Assembly: GCF_036013645.1 (NCBI RefSeq)
Contig: NZ_CP107869.1
Location: 5,518,001-5,582,000 of the forward strand
DNA length: 64,000 nt
Reading direction: 5' to 3'
From: Streptomyces sp. NBC_00490
GTDB lineage: Bacteria > Actinomycetota > Actinomycetes > Streptomycetales > Streptomycetaceae
Position 1 is the stretch's first letter. Each line of letters starts with the position of its first letter. The notes under the pieces were generated by a model that saw only the letters and a list, made by a program, of their open reading frames with translations, had not been told where the DNA came from and ran no database searches. Below are positions 7,759 to 16,249 of the stretch, piece by piece. The position numbers and the translations under genes were made by a program.

Positions 7759-8961
7759 TCAGCGCAGCGCGCTCTTCTCCTGCCACTCGGCCCAGGAGAG
7801 GTTCCACGCGCCGAAGCCGTTGCCGGGCGCGACCACGCCCTTGGTGTCCTTGCCGGTGATCTCGAACGGGTCGCCCGGCCGCACCTGGTCGTAGAACCAG
7901 GCCGCGTCCGCGTCGCTCATCCCTATGCAGCCGGAACTGTGGTTGGCCCTGCCGAAGAAGGCGGCGTTCCACGGGGCGGCGTGCGCGTACATGCCCGACC
8001 AGGTCAGCCGCATCGAGTGCTTGACCATCTTGTCGTAGGCGTTGCCGAGGCCCACCGTCTCGGAGTTCATGTTGACGGTGCCCTCCTTGGCCATGAGCAC
8101 GGCGGTTCCGCGCCAGGACCGCTTGTCCCCGCCGGGGGTGCCGCCGGAGACCGGTATACGGCGGACCGTCCTGCCGTCGCGGACCAGGGTGAGCTGGTGG
8201 CTGTCGAGGTCGACCTCGGCGATCTGCCGGGCGCCGATGGTGAAGGTGGTCGTGTAGTCGCGTACGAACCAGCCGCCGTTCGTGCCCGAGTCGGTGCCGT
8301 TCAGCTCGGCGTTCAGCGTGACCTTGGTGCCGGGCTTCCAGTACGACTTGGGCCGCCAGTCCACCCGGTCCCTGCCCGACCAGTCGGTCAGCCAGCCCCA
8401 GGAGCCCTCGGTGTCGTTCGAGGTGGTGATCCTGAGCTGCTTCTCGACCGCGGCCCGGTTCTTGACCGGGTTGTCGAAGACCAGGGAGATCGGCTGGGCG
8501 ACACCGACGGTGGTGTTCGTGCCCGGCCGCCAGTCGACCTTGTTGACCTTGTCCGCCGGAGCCGTGGTGAAGGAGGACTTGGTCGTCCGGACGGTTCCGG
8601 CCCCGGTCCGGGTCACCGCCGTCACCTTGTACGACGTACCGGGCACGGCCTTGCGGCCGGAGACCCACGAGCGGCCGTCGGCGGCGACCTCGCCGGCGAG
8701 CCTGCGGCCCTCGGCGTCGGTGACGGACACCGCGGTGAGCCTGCCGCCCGAGGCCGTGATCCGCACGGAGTCGCCCGCCCGGACCTGGTCCCCCTCGGGT
8801 GTGACGGTGACCTTGACCGGGCGGTCGTCGGCCCGGGGCGCCACCCGGGCGTCCGGGGCGCCGGAGGAGGCGGTCGACGAGCAGGCGGCGAGCGGTGCCA
8901 GCAGGGCGGCCACGACGGCGGCTCGGACGCGGGAATGGGCGAGTGCACGAGTGCGCGACAA
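7759..8961 (-). CDS. L,D-transpeptidase lipoprotein with Ig-like domain
   Basis: A 400-residue lipoprotein that would form 3-3 cross-links in peptidoglycan. I start at the TTG at 8961 because GGAGG lies five bases upstream; the signal peptide ends at the lipobox PLAAC near residue 27. Residues about 45-150 and 150-270 look like the Ig-like domains of mycobacterial LdtMt2-type enzymes, and the YkuD catalytic domain spans about 275-395. The catalytic motif reads HSSGCIGMSD with its nucleophilic Cys, and a conserved His (MYAHAAPWN) precedes it. The usual SHGC is SSGC here, common in actinobacterial enzymes. It is divergent from the FemX-MurJ block, which also builds the wall. Confidence 0.92.
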   Translation of the reverse strand: MSRTRALAHSRVRAAVVAALLAPLAACSSTASSGAPDARVAPRADDRPVKVTVTPEGDQVRAGDSVRITASGGRLTAVSVTDAEGRRLAGEVAADGRSWVSGRKAVPGTSYKVTAVTRTGAGTVRTTKSSFTTAPADKVNKVDWRPGTNTTVGVAQPISLVFDNPVKNRAAVEKQLRITTSNDTEGSWGWLTDWSGRDRVDWRPKSYWKPGTKVTLNAELNGTDSGTNGGWFVRDYTTTFTIGARQIAEVDLDSHQLTLVRDGRTVRRIPVSGGTPGGDKRSWRGTAVLMAKEGTVNMNSETVGLGNAYDKMVKHSMRLTWSGMYAHAAPWNAAFFGRANHSSGCIGMSDADAAWFYDQVRPGDPFEITGKDTKGVVAPGNGFGAWNLSWAEWQEKSALR

Positions 8962-9188
8962 CAGAACCTCCGGAAGGGAAGGAAAGGGCGACAAGGGGGT
9001 GGACGAGTCGGCGATATCGTGACTGTAGAGCCGGAAAACCCGAGGTCAGCCGCTATAGGGCAATGTGACGGCGACTGGTGAGGAACGGTCATGGTCCGGT
9101 CACATTCGCCGCGCGGAGCGGTCATGGACCGCTGTGAGCATCCTTTGCGTCCCCGCGACAGGTCCGGGGAGAAGGAGAGGCTCAGACT

Positions 9189-10400
9189 GTGTCAGCGCTG
9201 CTCGTTCCGCCCAGCCGCGTGTCCCCCGCACGGAACCGGGGCACGGCCCTGCGGACCATCACCGCGGAGACCTACCGCGCCTTCCTCGCCTCCCCCGACG
9301 GGGCCGCTCTCGGCGCCGGTTTCCTGCAATGCCCGTCCTGGGCCGACGTCAAGGAGGGCTGGCGGGCCCAACTGCTCGGCTGGGGACCGGATCCGGAGGC
9401 CGGGGCGCTGACGGGTGTGGCCGTGGTGCTGCTGCGGCAGTTCCCCGGCACCCGCAAGTACTTCGCCTACCTTCCCGAAGGGCCGGTCGCCGACTGGAAC
9501 GACCCCGACGTGGACGGCTGGCTCGGCCCGCTCCTCCAACACCTGCGCGGAGCGGGCGCCTTCGCCGTGCGCATCGGCCCCTCACCCGCCTACCGGCGCT
9601 GGGACGCCGCCCGGCTCAAGGCGCTCACCGGCCCGGGCCGGCGCCTCGGCGACGTCCTCGCCAGCGAGGTCGACCCGCTCGGCACCGCCGTCGCCGAGCG
9701 GCTGCGCGCCCGCGGCTGGCGGCGCTGCGGCGGTGACGGGACGGGAGGAGAGGGGACCGGCGGGGACGGGGGCGCCCAGCCCCGGCACGTCTTCCACGTA
9801 CCGCTCGCCGGACGCAGCACCGAGGACCTGTGGTCCGGGCTCAACCAGGAGTGGCGCCGCAATGTGCGCCGGGCCCGGAAGGAGGGCGTGGAGGTGGTGG
9901 TGGGCAGTACGGCCGAACTCCCCGAGTTCTACCGGCTCCTCGGCATCACCGAGCGCCGCGACGGCTTCCGGCTCGGCCGCTCGCTCGCCTACTACGAGCG
10001 CCAGTACGCGGCGCTCAACGCCGAGGAACCCGGCCGGATGAAGCTGTACCTCGCCCGCCACCGAGGCGAGATCCTGGCCGCCCACACGATGATCACGGTG
10101 GGCCGCCGGGCCTGGTACCAGACCGGCGCCTCGGCCGACCACCGTCGCGAGGTCCGCCCCTCCAACGCCCTGCAGTGGCGGATGATGCAGGACGCCCAGG
10201 CCCTCGGCGCCGACGTCTACGACATGCGCGGGGTACCCTCCACTCTCGATCCTGAGGAACGTGCGTACGGATTGTTGCGGTGGAAGCTCGGCACCGGGGG
10301 GCAGGTCGTCGAGACGCTGGGGGAATGGGAGAAACCATTGGGCGGCAGCGCCAACCACGCGCTCTACCGCGCCTTCCAGGCGTATCTGAACCGCCGATGA
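9189..10400 (+). CDS. FemX/FemAB-type aminoacyltransferase (peptidoglycan bridge formation)
   Basis: A 403-residue protein of the FemAB family, which transfers the first Gly (or another residue) from tRNA to the lipid II stem peptide. The GTG at 9189 has GGAGAGG eight bases upstream. The first GNAT-like half covers residues about 18-190 (FLQCPSWADVKEGW, YFAYLPEGPVADWNDP), then a Gly-rich insertion near 180-200, then the second half with DLWSGLNQEWRRNVRRARKEGVEV and LGADVYDMRGVPSTLDPEE. No coiled-coil arm of the FemA type is obvious. Its stop overlaps the murJ start (ATGA). Streptomyces bridges are single Gly, so FemX is the likely role. Confidence 0.85.
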   Translation: MSALLVPPSRVSPARNRGTALRTITAETYRAFLASPDGAALGAGFLQCPSWADVKEGWRAQLLGWGPDPEAGALTGVAVVLLRQFPGTRKYFAYLPEGPVADWNDPDVDGWLGPLLQHLRGAGAFAVRIGPSPAYRRWDAARLKALTGPGRRLGDVLASEVDPLGTAVAERLRARGWRRCGGDGTGGEGTGGDGGAQPRHVFHVPLAGRSTEDLWSGLNQEWRRNVRRARKEGVEVVVGSTAELPEFYRLLGITERRDGFRLGRSLAYYERQYAALNAEEPGRMKLYLARHRGEILAAHTMITVGRRAWYQTGASADHRREVRPSNALQWRMMQDAQALGADVYDMRGVPSTLDPEERAYGLLRWKLGTGGQVVETLGEWEKPLGGSANHALYRAFQAYLNRR

Positions 10401-12031
10401 CACAGACGACACCGACGCCGCCGACGACGCCGACCAGCACCGCGCCGAGGGACACGGCGGCACGCAGCAGTGCCGTCATGGCCGCCGGATCCATCGTGTC
10501 CCGGGCCACCGGCTTCGCCCGCTCCGCCGTGGTCGCGGCAGCGCTCGGCACCATCGGGCCGACCGCCGACGGCTACGCGGTCGGCAACGCCCTGCCCACC
10601 ATCGTCTACATCCTGCTCCTCGGCGGCGCGCTGAACGCCGTCTTCGTCCCCGAACTGGTCAAGGCCGCCAAGGAGCACGCCGACGGGGGCACCGCGTACA
10701 CCGACCGGCTCGTCACCGTGTGCGTCGTCGCGCTGCTGGCGATCACCGCGGCCGCCGTATGGGCGGCCCCCGCGATCGTCGACGCGTACACCGACTACAC
10801 CGGCCCGCAGGCGGCCATGACCACCGCGCTGGCCCGCTACTGCCTGCCCCAGATCTTCTTCCTCGGACTGTTCACGCTGCTCGGACAAGTCCTCAACGCA
10901 CGGGGCAGGTTCGGCGCGATGATGTGGGCGCCGGTCCTCAACAACCTCGTCGTCATGACCGTGTTCGGCCTTTACCTGGCGCTGGCCCTGGGCGGTGGCG
11001 ACACGCTCACCGCGACCGGGACCGCCGTCCTCGGCTGGGGCACGACCGCCGGTATCGCCGTCCAGGCACTCGCCCTCGTCCCCGCCCTGCGCGCCGCCCG
11101 CTTCCGCTGGCGGCCCCGCTTCGACTGGCGCGGCAGCGGACTGACCCGCCCGCTGCGCGCGGCCGGCTGGCTGGTGCTGCTGGTCCTCGCCAACCAGGCC
11201 GCCTACTGGGTCACCACCCGCCTGGCCACCACCGCGGGCCTCGACGGCGGCCCCGGCTACGGCGCGTACAACAACGCCTATGCCCTGTGGGTCGTACCGC
11301 ACGGCATCATCACGGTCTCCCTGGTGACCGCGCTGATGCCCCGGATGAGCGCGGCCGCCGCCGACGGGGACACCGCCGCCGTGCGACGCGACGTCTCCCA
11401 CGCCCTGCGCGTCAGCGCCTCGGCCGTCGTCCCCGCCGCCTGCGCCCTGTTCGCCCTCGCCCAGCCGGTGATGGCCCTCGTCTTCGGCTACGGCAGGACC
11501 GGCGCCGACGACACGGCCGCCATGGCCGGGATCCTGATGGCCTTCGCGCCGGGCCTGATCGCCCTGTCCGGCCAGTACGTCCTGTCCCGCACCTTCTACG
11601 CGCTCTCCGACACCCGTACGCCGTTCCTGCTCAACCTGCTGATCGTCGCCCTCAACGCGGGCCTGTCGCTGACCGCCGCCCACCTGCTGCCGGCCCGCTG
11701 GGCCGTGACCGGCATGGCGGGCGCGTACTCCCTGGCGCTGTGCGCGGGCTGGGTGGTGACCGGCCTGGTGCTGAGCCGCCGACTCGGTGTCGCCCGTCCT
11801 CTGCGCTCCTCCGCCGCCGGCGCCCACGTGCGGCTGCTGCTCGCCGCCGTCCCCGCCACCGTCCTCGGCCACCTCGCGGTCCTGGCCACGGCACGGGCGG
11901 GAGCCCTGGTCGCCGCAACTGCCGGGGCGCTCGCCGTCGTCCTCACCTTCGCCCTGCTCACCCGTCCGCTGCGACTCGTCGAACTCGACGCACTGCTCTC
12001 GCGCGTACGCCGCAGACGGACCCGGACCTGA
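10397..12031 (+). CDS. murJ: MurJ-type lipid II flippase
   Basis: A 544-residue MOP-superfamily membrane protein with about 14 transmembrane helices. The first helix region has the hallmark SSAVMAAGSIVSRATGFARSAVVAAALG, and LNARGRFGAMMWAPVLNN and RTFYALSDTRTPF are the paired family motifs. MurJ moves lipid II across the membrane for cell-wall synthesis. The ATG overlaps the femX stop as ATGA. The N-terminal 25 residues are Thr/Pro-rich and cytosolic; the large C-terminal kinase-like extension of the mycobacterial protein is absent. A two-component system follows 23 bases downstream. Streptomyces have several MurJ homologues, so this may not be the essential one. Confidence 0.87.
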   Translation: MTQTTPTPPTTPTSTAPRDTAARSSAVMAAGSIVSRATGFARSAVVAAALGTIGPTADGYAVGNALPTIVYILLLGGALNAVFVPELVKAAKEHADGGTAYTDRLVTVCVVALLAITAAAVWAAPAIVDAYTDYTGPQAAMTTALARYCLPQIFFLGLFTLLGQVLNARGRFGAMMWAPVLNNLVVMTVFGLYLALALGGGDTLTATGTAVLGWGTTAGIAVQALALVPALRAARFRWRPRFDWRGSGLTRPLRAAGWLVLLVLANQAAYWVTTRLATTAGLDGGPGYGAYNNAYALWVVPHGIITVSLVTALMPRMSAAAADGDTAAVRRDVSHALRVSASAVVPAACALFALAQPVMALVFGYGRTGADDTAAMAGILMAFAPGLIALSGQYVLSRTFYALSDTRTPFLLNLLIVALNAGLSLTAAHLLPARWAVTGMAGAYSLALCAGWVVTGLVLSRRLGVARPLRSSAAGAHVRLLLAAVPATVLGHLAVLATARAGALVAATAGALAVVLTFALLTRPLRLVELDALLSRVRRRRTRT

Positions 12032-12054
12032 CCATCACCGAGGGAGAACTGCCG

Positions 12055-12738
12055 ATGCCCCGCGTGCTCCTCATCGAGGACGACCCCTCCGTACGCGAAG
12101 GGGTCGAACTCGGTCTGCGCCGCCGCGGCCACGAGGTACGGGTGGCGGCGACCGGCGAGTCCGGCCTCGCCGCGCTGGCCGAGTTCCGCCCCGACCTGCT
12201 GCTGCTCGACCTGATGCTGCCCGGGATGAACGGCGTACAGGTCTGCCGGCAGGTCCGCGAGGAGAGCCAGCTGCCGATCATCATGCTCACCGCGCGCGGC
12301 GACGACTTCGACGTGGTCATCGGCCTGGAGGCGGGCGCCGACGACTACATCGTCAAGCCCGCCCGCCCCGAGGTGATCGAGGCCCGGATCCGTGCCGTGC
12401 TGCGCCGCCTGGACGACAGCGGCCCGGGCCGCCCGGCCATCGAGGTCTACGGCGGCCTCACCGTCGACCGCGTCGGGCTGACCGTCACCAAGGCCGGCCG
12501 CCCGCTGGCGCTCGCCCCCTCGGAGCTCAAGCTGCTGCTGCACCTCTGCGCCGCCCCCGAGCAGGTGTTCAGCAGGCAGCAACTGCTGGAGCACGTCTGG
12601 GACCACAGCTACCACGCCGACGCCCGCCTGGTCGACGCGTGCGTCCGCCGGCTGCGCGGCAAGATCGAGGACGAGGCCGGCAGCCCCCGCTACGTGCAGA
12701 CACTGCGGGGCTTCGGCTACCGCTTCGGGCCGCTGTGA
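12055..12738 (+). CDS. OmpR-family response regulator
   Basis: A 227-residue regulator. The receiver domain (residues 1-120) has acidic residues Glu8-Asp9-Asp10, phosphoacceptor Asp52 in LLLLDLMLP, the Thr in IIMLTAR and Lys in YIVKPARP. The winged-helix DNA-binding domain (about 130-225) includes PSELKLLLHLCAAPEQVFSRQQLLEHVW and YVQTLRGFGYRFG. An AGGGAG ribosome site precedes the ATG. The gene is 23 bases after murJ and overlaps the kinase gene (GTGA). The close link to murJ and femX suggests envelope stress or wall precursors as the signal; this is inference. Confidence 0.93.
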   Translation: MPRVLLIEDDPSVREGVELGLRRRGHEVRVAATGESGLAALAEFRPDLLLLDLMLPGMNGVQVCRQVREESQLPIIMLTARGDDFDVVIGLEAGADDYIVKPARPEVIEARIRAVLRRLDDSGPGRPAIEVYGGLTVDRVGLTVTKAGRPLALAPSELKLLLHLCAAPEQVFSRQQLLEHVWDHSYHADARLVDACVRRLRGKIEDEAGSPRYVQTLRGFGYRFGPL

Positions 12739-14207
12739 GCGGCGGCGAGCAGCGTTCGCGGGTCAGGGCGTTCGGGCTGCGCGCGCGGTTGTTGCTCGCC
12801 TTCCTGCTGGTCGCCGCCGTCAGCGCCGGCACGACGGCCGCGCTGACCTACCGTGAGGCCCGCAACTCGCTGCTGGTGACCGCCCAGGACACGGCGGTCA
12901 CCTCCTTCCGCGAACAGGTCCAGCAGACGGCGTTCGCCCTGCCCGTACAGAACGAGGGCATGGAGGAGGTCCTGCGGGACATCGCCCGCAAGGGCAAGCC
13001 GCACCCCTGGGTGGTCTTCGCCGAGTACGGCTCGCTCCGCGCCTCCTCCGGCGAGAACCCGGTCTCCACCGTCATCACCCCCGAACTGCGCCGCGCCGCA
13101 CGGGCCAACCCCCACGGCAGCTTCGAACGGGTCGTCAAGGACGGCGTCCCCTATCTGACCATCGCCATGCCCACCGTCTTCAAGACCAGCCCGGACAGCG
13201 TGCTGCCCACCGGGCTCGTCCTGTACGCCGTCATGCGGATGACGGACGAGCAGATCAACGTCGACGCGCTCCTCATCGCCGCCCGCGACGGCGCCCTGCC
13301 CGGCCTCGCCATCGCGCTGATACCCGCCCTGATCGCCGCGCGCAGCGTGCTGCGTCCGGTGCGGGAGCTGCGCCAGGCGGCCCGGAACATGGGCAGCGGC
13401 AGGCTCGACACCCGGATCCGGGTGCGCGGCAGCGACGAACTGGCCGACCTGGCACGCACGTTCAACGAGTCGACGGGCCAACTGGAGCGGTCCGTGCGGG
13501 AACTGCGCGAGGCCGAGGAGCGCGCCCGCCGCTTCGCCTCCGACGTCTCGCACGAACTGCGCACCCCGCTCGCCGGAATGCTCGCCGTCACCGAGGTCCT
13601 CGACGAGGACGCGGACGGCCTGGACCCGGACACCGCCCGGGCGGTCCGGCTGGTCAGCGCGGAGACCGGAAAGCTGGCCGTCCTCGTCGAGGACCTGATG
13701 GAGATCTCCCGCTTCGACGCCCGCGCGGCCGAGCTGAACGCCGACGAGGTCGACGTGGCCGTGGCCATCCGCAAGACCCTGCAGAACCGGCACTGGACCG
13801 ACGACCGGGTCCGCACCGAACTCCCCGAGGGCATCCGGGCGCGGCTGGACCCGCGCCGCTTCGACGTCGTGATCGCCAACCTCGTGGGCAACGCCCTGCG
13901 GCACGGGGGTACGCCCGTCACGGTACGGCTGCGCACCGAGGAACGCCTTCCGGGCCGGCCCGTGCTGATCACCGACGTGGTGGACAGCGGGCCCGGCATC
14001 CGCCCGGAATCGCTCCCGCACATCTTCGACCGCTTCTACAAGGCCGACGCGGCCCGTACCCGTTCGGCGGGCAGCGGCCTGGGACTGGCGATCACGCTGG
14101 AGAACGTGAAGCTGCACGGCGGCACGATCCACGCCGGGAACCGGCCCGGGGGCGGTGCCGTCTTCGCCGTCGAGATACCGCTTCACTCGGAGGGGGCCGG
14201 CGGATGA
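12735..14207 (+). CDS. Sensor histidine kinase
   Basis: A 490-residue membrane kinase. GTG start overlaps the regulator's stop (GTGA). First transmembrane helix at about residues 15-38 (LLLAFLLVAAVSAGTTAAL), an extracytoplasmic sensor of about 140 residues, a second helix about 180-200, then HAMP (LRPVRELRQAARNMGSGRLDTRI), HisKA with the phosphorylated His in SDVSHELRTPLAGM, and HATPase boxes NLVGNALRHGG, DSGPGIRPE and GSGLGLAI. The sensor domain has no recognisable ligand family. It is the cognate partner of the preceding regulator and is followed by an overlapping lipoprotein gene that may tune its sensing, as CseA does in the CseB/CseC system. Confidence 0.93.
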   Translation: MSGGEQRSRVRAFGLRARLLLAFLLVAAVSAGTTAALTYREARNSLLVTAQDTAVTSFREQVQQTAFALPVQNEGMEEVLRDIARKGKPHPWVVFAEYGSLRASSGENPVSTVITPELRRAARANPHGSFERVVKDGVPYLTIAMPTVFKTSPDSVLPTGLVLYAVMRMTDEQINVDALLIAARDGALPGLAIALIPALIAARSVLRPVRELRQAARNMGSGRLDTRIRVRGSDELADLARTFNESTGQLERSVRELREAEERARRFASDVSHELRTPLAGMLAVTEVLDEDADGLDPDTARAVRLVSAETGKLAVLVEDLMEISRFDARAAELNADEVDVAVAIRKTLQNRHWTDDRVRTELPEGIRARLDPRRFDVVIANLVGNALRHGGTPVTVRLRTEERLPGRPVLITDVVDSGPGIRPESLPHIFDRFYKADAARTRSAGSGLGLAITLENVKLHGGTIHAGNRPGGGAVFAVEIPLHSEGAGG

Positions 14208-14842
14208 GGCGACGTGTGTCGGCCGTGGTGTTCGCCGTCGCGGCCGGCGTACCGCTGCTCGGTGGCTGCGGTATCCAGGAGACCGACGTCATCGGGGCGG
14301 GTGGTCCCGCCAGCGTTCAGGCCTTCCTCAACCGCGAGGACGACATGCTGCTCTTCTTCCGTTCCCCCGACGGAGGGCTGAGCCCGGTGATCAGGTCGCC
14401 CGGGCCCTCCACCGTGTCCGACGGCGGAGTCTTCCACACGGCGACCGCCGGGGACCAGGAGTCGAACGGGCCCGTGCCGACGGAGAAGGTCGTCGCGGCG
14501 CTCCTCGCCGGACCGGGGGACGTGGACCGTGCCGCGGGCCTGACCACGGCCCTCCCCGCCGCCGACCGCGGCAGCGTCGTCAAGGTCGACACCTCCGTGA
14601 ACGGCAGGGTCACGGCCCGCCTTCCCCTCGCCCTGGAGGGGCTGGATGCCATCGCCCTGCGCCAGCTCACCTGCACGATCGCCTACAGCCAGGACGCCGA
14701 GGGCCGGATCGTCGTGGAGCTGCGAGGCCAGGACGGGGCGTCGAGGTCGGGCACCTGCGGACTCGCTCCCGGCAGTGCGGGGAACGTACCCACGGTGACC
14801 GGGACCCGGGGAGCGGGCCCGTCGTCCGGCGCGAGCGGCTGA
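14204..14842 (+). CDS. Lipoprotein of the two-component operon (GerMN-like domain possible)
   Basis: A 212-residue lipoprotein; ATG overlaps the kinase stop (ATGA). Signal peptide ends in lipobox PLLGGC at about residue 22. The mature part includes KVVAALLAGPGDVDRAAGLTTALP and LRQLTCTIAYS, a pattern reminiscent of GerMN/sporulation-type domains in other actinobacterial lipoproteins such as LpqB, but the match is partial. Two Cys (TCTIAYS and TCGLAP) could pair. The strict overlap suggests it modulates the adjacent kinase outside the membrane; that is inference from position. Confidence 0.75.
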   Translation: MRRRVSAVVFAVAAGVPLLGGCGIQETDVIGAGGPASVQAFLNREDDMLLFFRSPDGGLSPVIRSPGPSTVSDGGVFHTATAGDQESNGPVPTEKVVAALLAGPGDVDRAAGLTTALPAADRGSVVKVDTSVNGRVTARLPLALEGLDAIALRQLTCTIAYSQDAEGRIVVELRGQDGASRSGTCGLAPGSAGNVPTVTGTRGAGPSSGASG

Positions 14843-14952
14843 GGCGGCGTCGCAGGGGGCGGCCAGGTGTCGGGGGGAGCGAGGACGAGATCATCGGGCA
14901 GGCGATTCACCTCGCGGCGGCCTTCCGGGTACTCGACCTTCCGTCCACATGA

Positions 14953-15306
14953 TCAACTCGTACCGGGTACGGACCCGCCGTGCGCCTCGGTTCCGGCACG
15001 GCGGCGGTACTCGGCGTTGATGCGCTGAGCCTCCTCGAGCTGGTCCTCGAGGATGACGATGCGGCACGCGGCCTCGATCGGGGTGCCCTTGTCGACGAGC
15101 TCGCGGGCGCGCGCCGCGATCCGCAGCTGGTAGCGCGAGTACCGGCGGTGACCGCCCTCCGAGCGCAGCGGAGTGATCAGCCGAGCCTCGCCGAGGGCTC
15201 GCAGGAAGGCCGGGGTGGTGCCGAGCATCTCGGCGGCCCGCCCCATCGTGTATGCGGGGTAGTCGTCGTCGTCGAGACGATTACCGAGGGGGGTATCTGC
15301 TGTCAT
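14953..15306 (-). CDS. MerR-type HTH regulator (short)
   Basis: A 117-residue regulator starting at the ATG at 15306, preceded by GAGGTGAC. The MerR winged helix is complete: YTMGRAAEMLGTTPAFLRALGEARLITPLRSEGGHRRYSRYQLRIAARARELVDKGTPIEAACRIVILEDQL. A short helix (QLEEAQRINAEYRRR) replaces the long dimerisation coil and effector domain of classical MerR proteins. No metal-binding Cys are seen. Relatives are abundant in Streptomyces; targets are unknown. A long hairpin separates it from the small ORF upstream, so it has its own promoter. Confidence 0.82.
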   Translation of the reverse strand: MTADTPLGNRLDDDDYPAYTMGRAAEMLGTTPAFLRALGEARLITPLRSEGGHRRYSRYQLRIAARARELVDKGTPIEAACRIVILEDQLEEAQRINAEYRRRAGTEAHGGSVPGTS

Positions 15307-15331
15307 GTCACCTCGTAGGACAACGCGTCGA

Positions 15332-15363
15332 GGGGCCCTGGTGCCGTACGGCACCAGGGCCCC
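15332..15363 (-). terminator. 32-base perfect palindrome between the MerR gene and a small ORF
   Basis: Two 16-base arms beginning GGGGCCCTGGTGCC with no mismatch. It lies just after the stop of the minus-strand ORF at 15373, so it fits a terminator for that transcript. It is also upstream of the MerR start and could be an operator, though the GC content favours termination. Confidence 0.6.
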
Positions 15364-15372
15364 GAAGGAAAT

Positions 15373-15627
15373 TCAACACCATCTGTCGGCTCTTGTGCTG
15401 TGCCGACCTGCTGTTTCCGCTACCGGCCCTGCTGGAGGGGGTGCGGGGATCGCGGCTGCGTGACCGGGGACCACCTTCCAATCCGGGGTCTTGCGGTACC
15501 CGGCCGAGTACTGCTCCGACCGGGCGATCCTGATGGCGTCCGTCCTCCGTCCTTGCTCTGTATCCACCACTTGGCCTGCGAACTTCAGGTACTGCAATCC
15601 CGCCAGTTCGTGTCTGCCGGGTGTCAC
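15373..15627 (-). CDS. Small ORF of unknown function with atypical codon use
   Basis: An 84-residue frame with a GTG start. The middle (QYLKFAGQVVDTEQ, DAIRIARSEQYSAGYRKTPDWKVVPGH) looks like a folded, conserved-type protein, while the Ala/Pro-rich end does not. Only about 70 percent of codons end in G or C, well below the neighbours, which suggests recent arrival or weak selection. A perfect hairpin follows the stop, supporting a real transcript, and a TAGGCT element lies about 20 bases upstream. I do not recognise a family. Confidence 0.45.
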   Translation of the reverse strand: MTPGRHELAGLQYLKFAGQVVDTEQGRRTDAIRIARSEQYSAGYRKTPDWKVVPGHAAAIPAPPPAGPVAETAGRHSTRADRWC

Positions 15628-15796
15628 TGATCCGTCTTCGATGAGAAAAGCCTAACCGTGTCGGAGCCCAATGTCTACTCCGGCAAGGACAGATTTCAGC
15701 TTCTTGGAGGGGCAGGTAGTTTCGTTCCGTCACTAAGGGTGACGTGCCTCTCCCCTCCGCCTCCCCGTGGCGGCGAAAACGGGCGTCCAGACAGCA

Positions 15797-15834
15797 GTGC
15801 GGGCCCTGCCGACGTGTGTCGGCAGGGCCCGCAC
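15797..15834 (-). terminator. Strong hairpin after the CBS-domain gene
   Basis: A 17-base-pair perfect stem (GTGCGGGCCCTGCCGAC and its complement) around a four-base loop, 24 bases beyond the stop of the minus-strand gene at 15858. It should end the csp/helicase/CBS transcript. Confidence 0.75.
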
Positions 15835-15857
15835 CGGGATCCTGAAGGTGGTTCTTC

Positions 15858-16196
15858 TCAGCCGAGGCGAACCAGGGCCCGCCCGTGCTCCGCGACGACG
15901 GTGCGCCGAGAGACGGGCGAGGTGATCGCCGCGTCGAGGACGTCCCGCAGCCGGACCCGGTCCGTGTACGCGGAACTCTCGCGGTGAGCGGCGAGTTCGG
16001 CGCGCGTGACCGAGCCGGTGCATTGGTCGTCCCCGTCGACCAGGAGGAGGAACTCGACACGGGCACCGGCCATGACGGACAGCGCGACCTCGACGGTCAT
16101 GTCGTCCCGGACCCGGGGCCCGGACGTGTCCATGACGTCGACCACGGCCAGGTGAGCCGGGTTCGCGTGCTGTCGTTGTGTCCGTACCGGTGTCAA
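15858..16196 (-). CDS. Single CBS-pair-like small protein
   Basis: A 112-residue protein. The TTG start at 16196 is well supported by GAGGAGG five bases upstream. DVMDTSGPRVRDDMTVEVALSVMAGARVEFLLLVDGDDQCTGSVTRAELAAHRE is one CBS motif, and a degenerate second half follows (RLRDVLDAAITS). CBS domains bind adenine nucleotides and regulate partner proteins. It lies 53 bases after the DEAD helicase gene on the same strand and before a strong terminator, so it is probably co-expressed with the cold-shock unit. A role in sensing energy state during cold adaptation is only a guess. Confidence 0.75.
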   Translation of the reverse strand: MTPVRTQRQHANPAHLAVVDVMDTSGPRVRDDMTVEVALSVMAGARVEFLLLVDGDDQCTGSVTRAELAAHRESSAYTDRVRLRDVLDAAITSPVSRRTVVAEHGRALVRLG

Positions 16197-16249
16197 AGGT
16201 GCCTCCTCGGAGATGGGGAGCTGCTGGACGATGCTGCGAGCCGCAGGGG

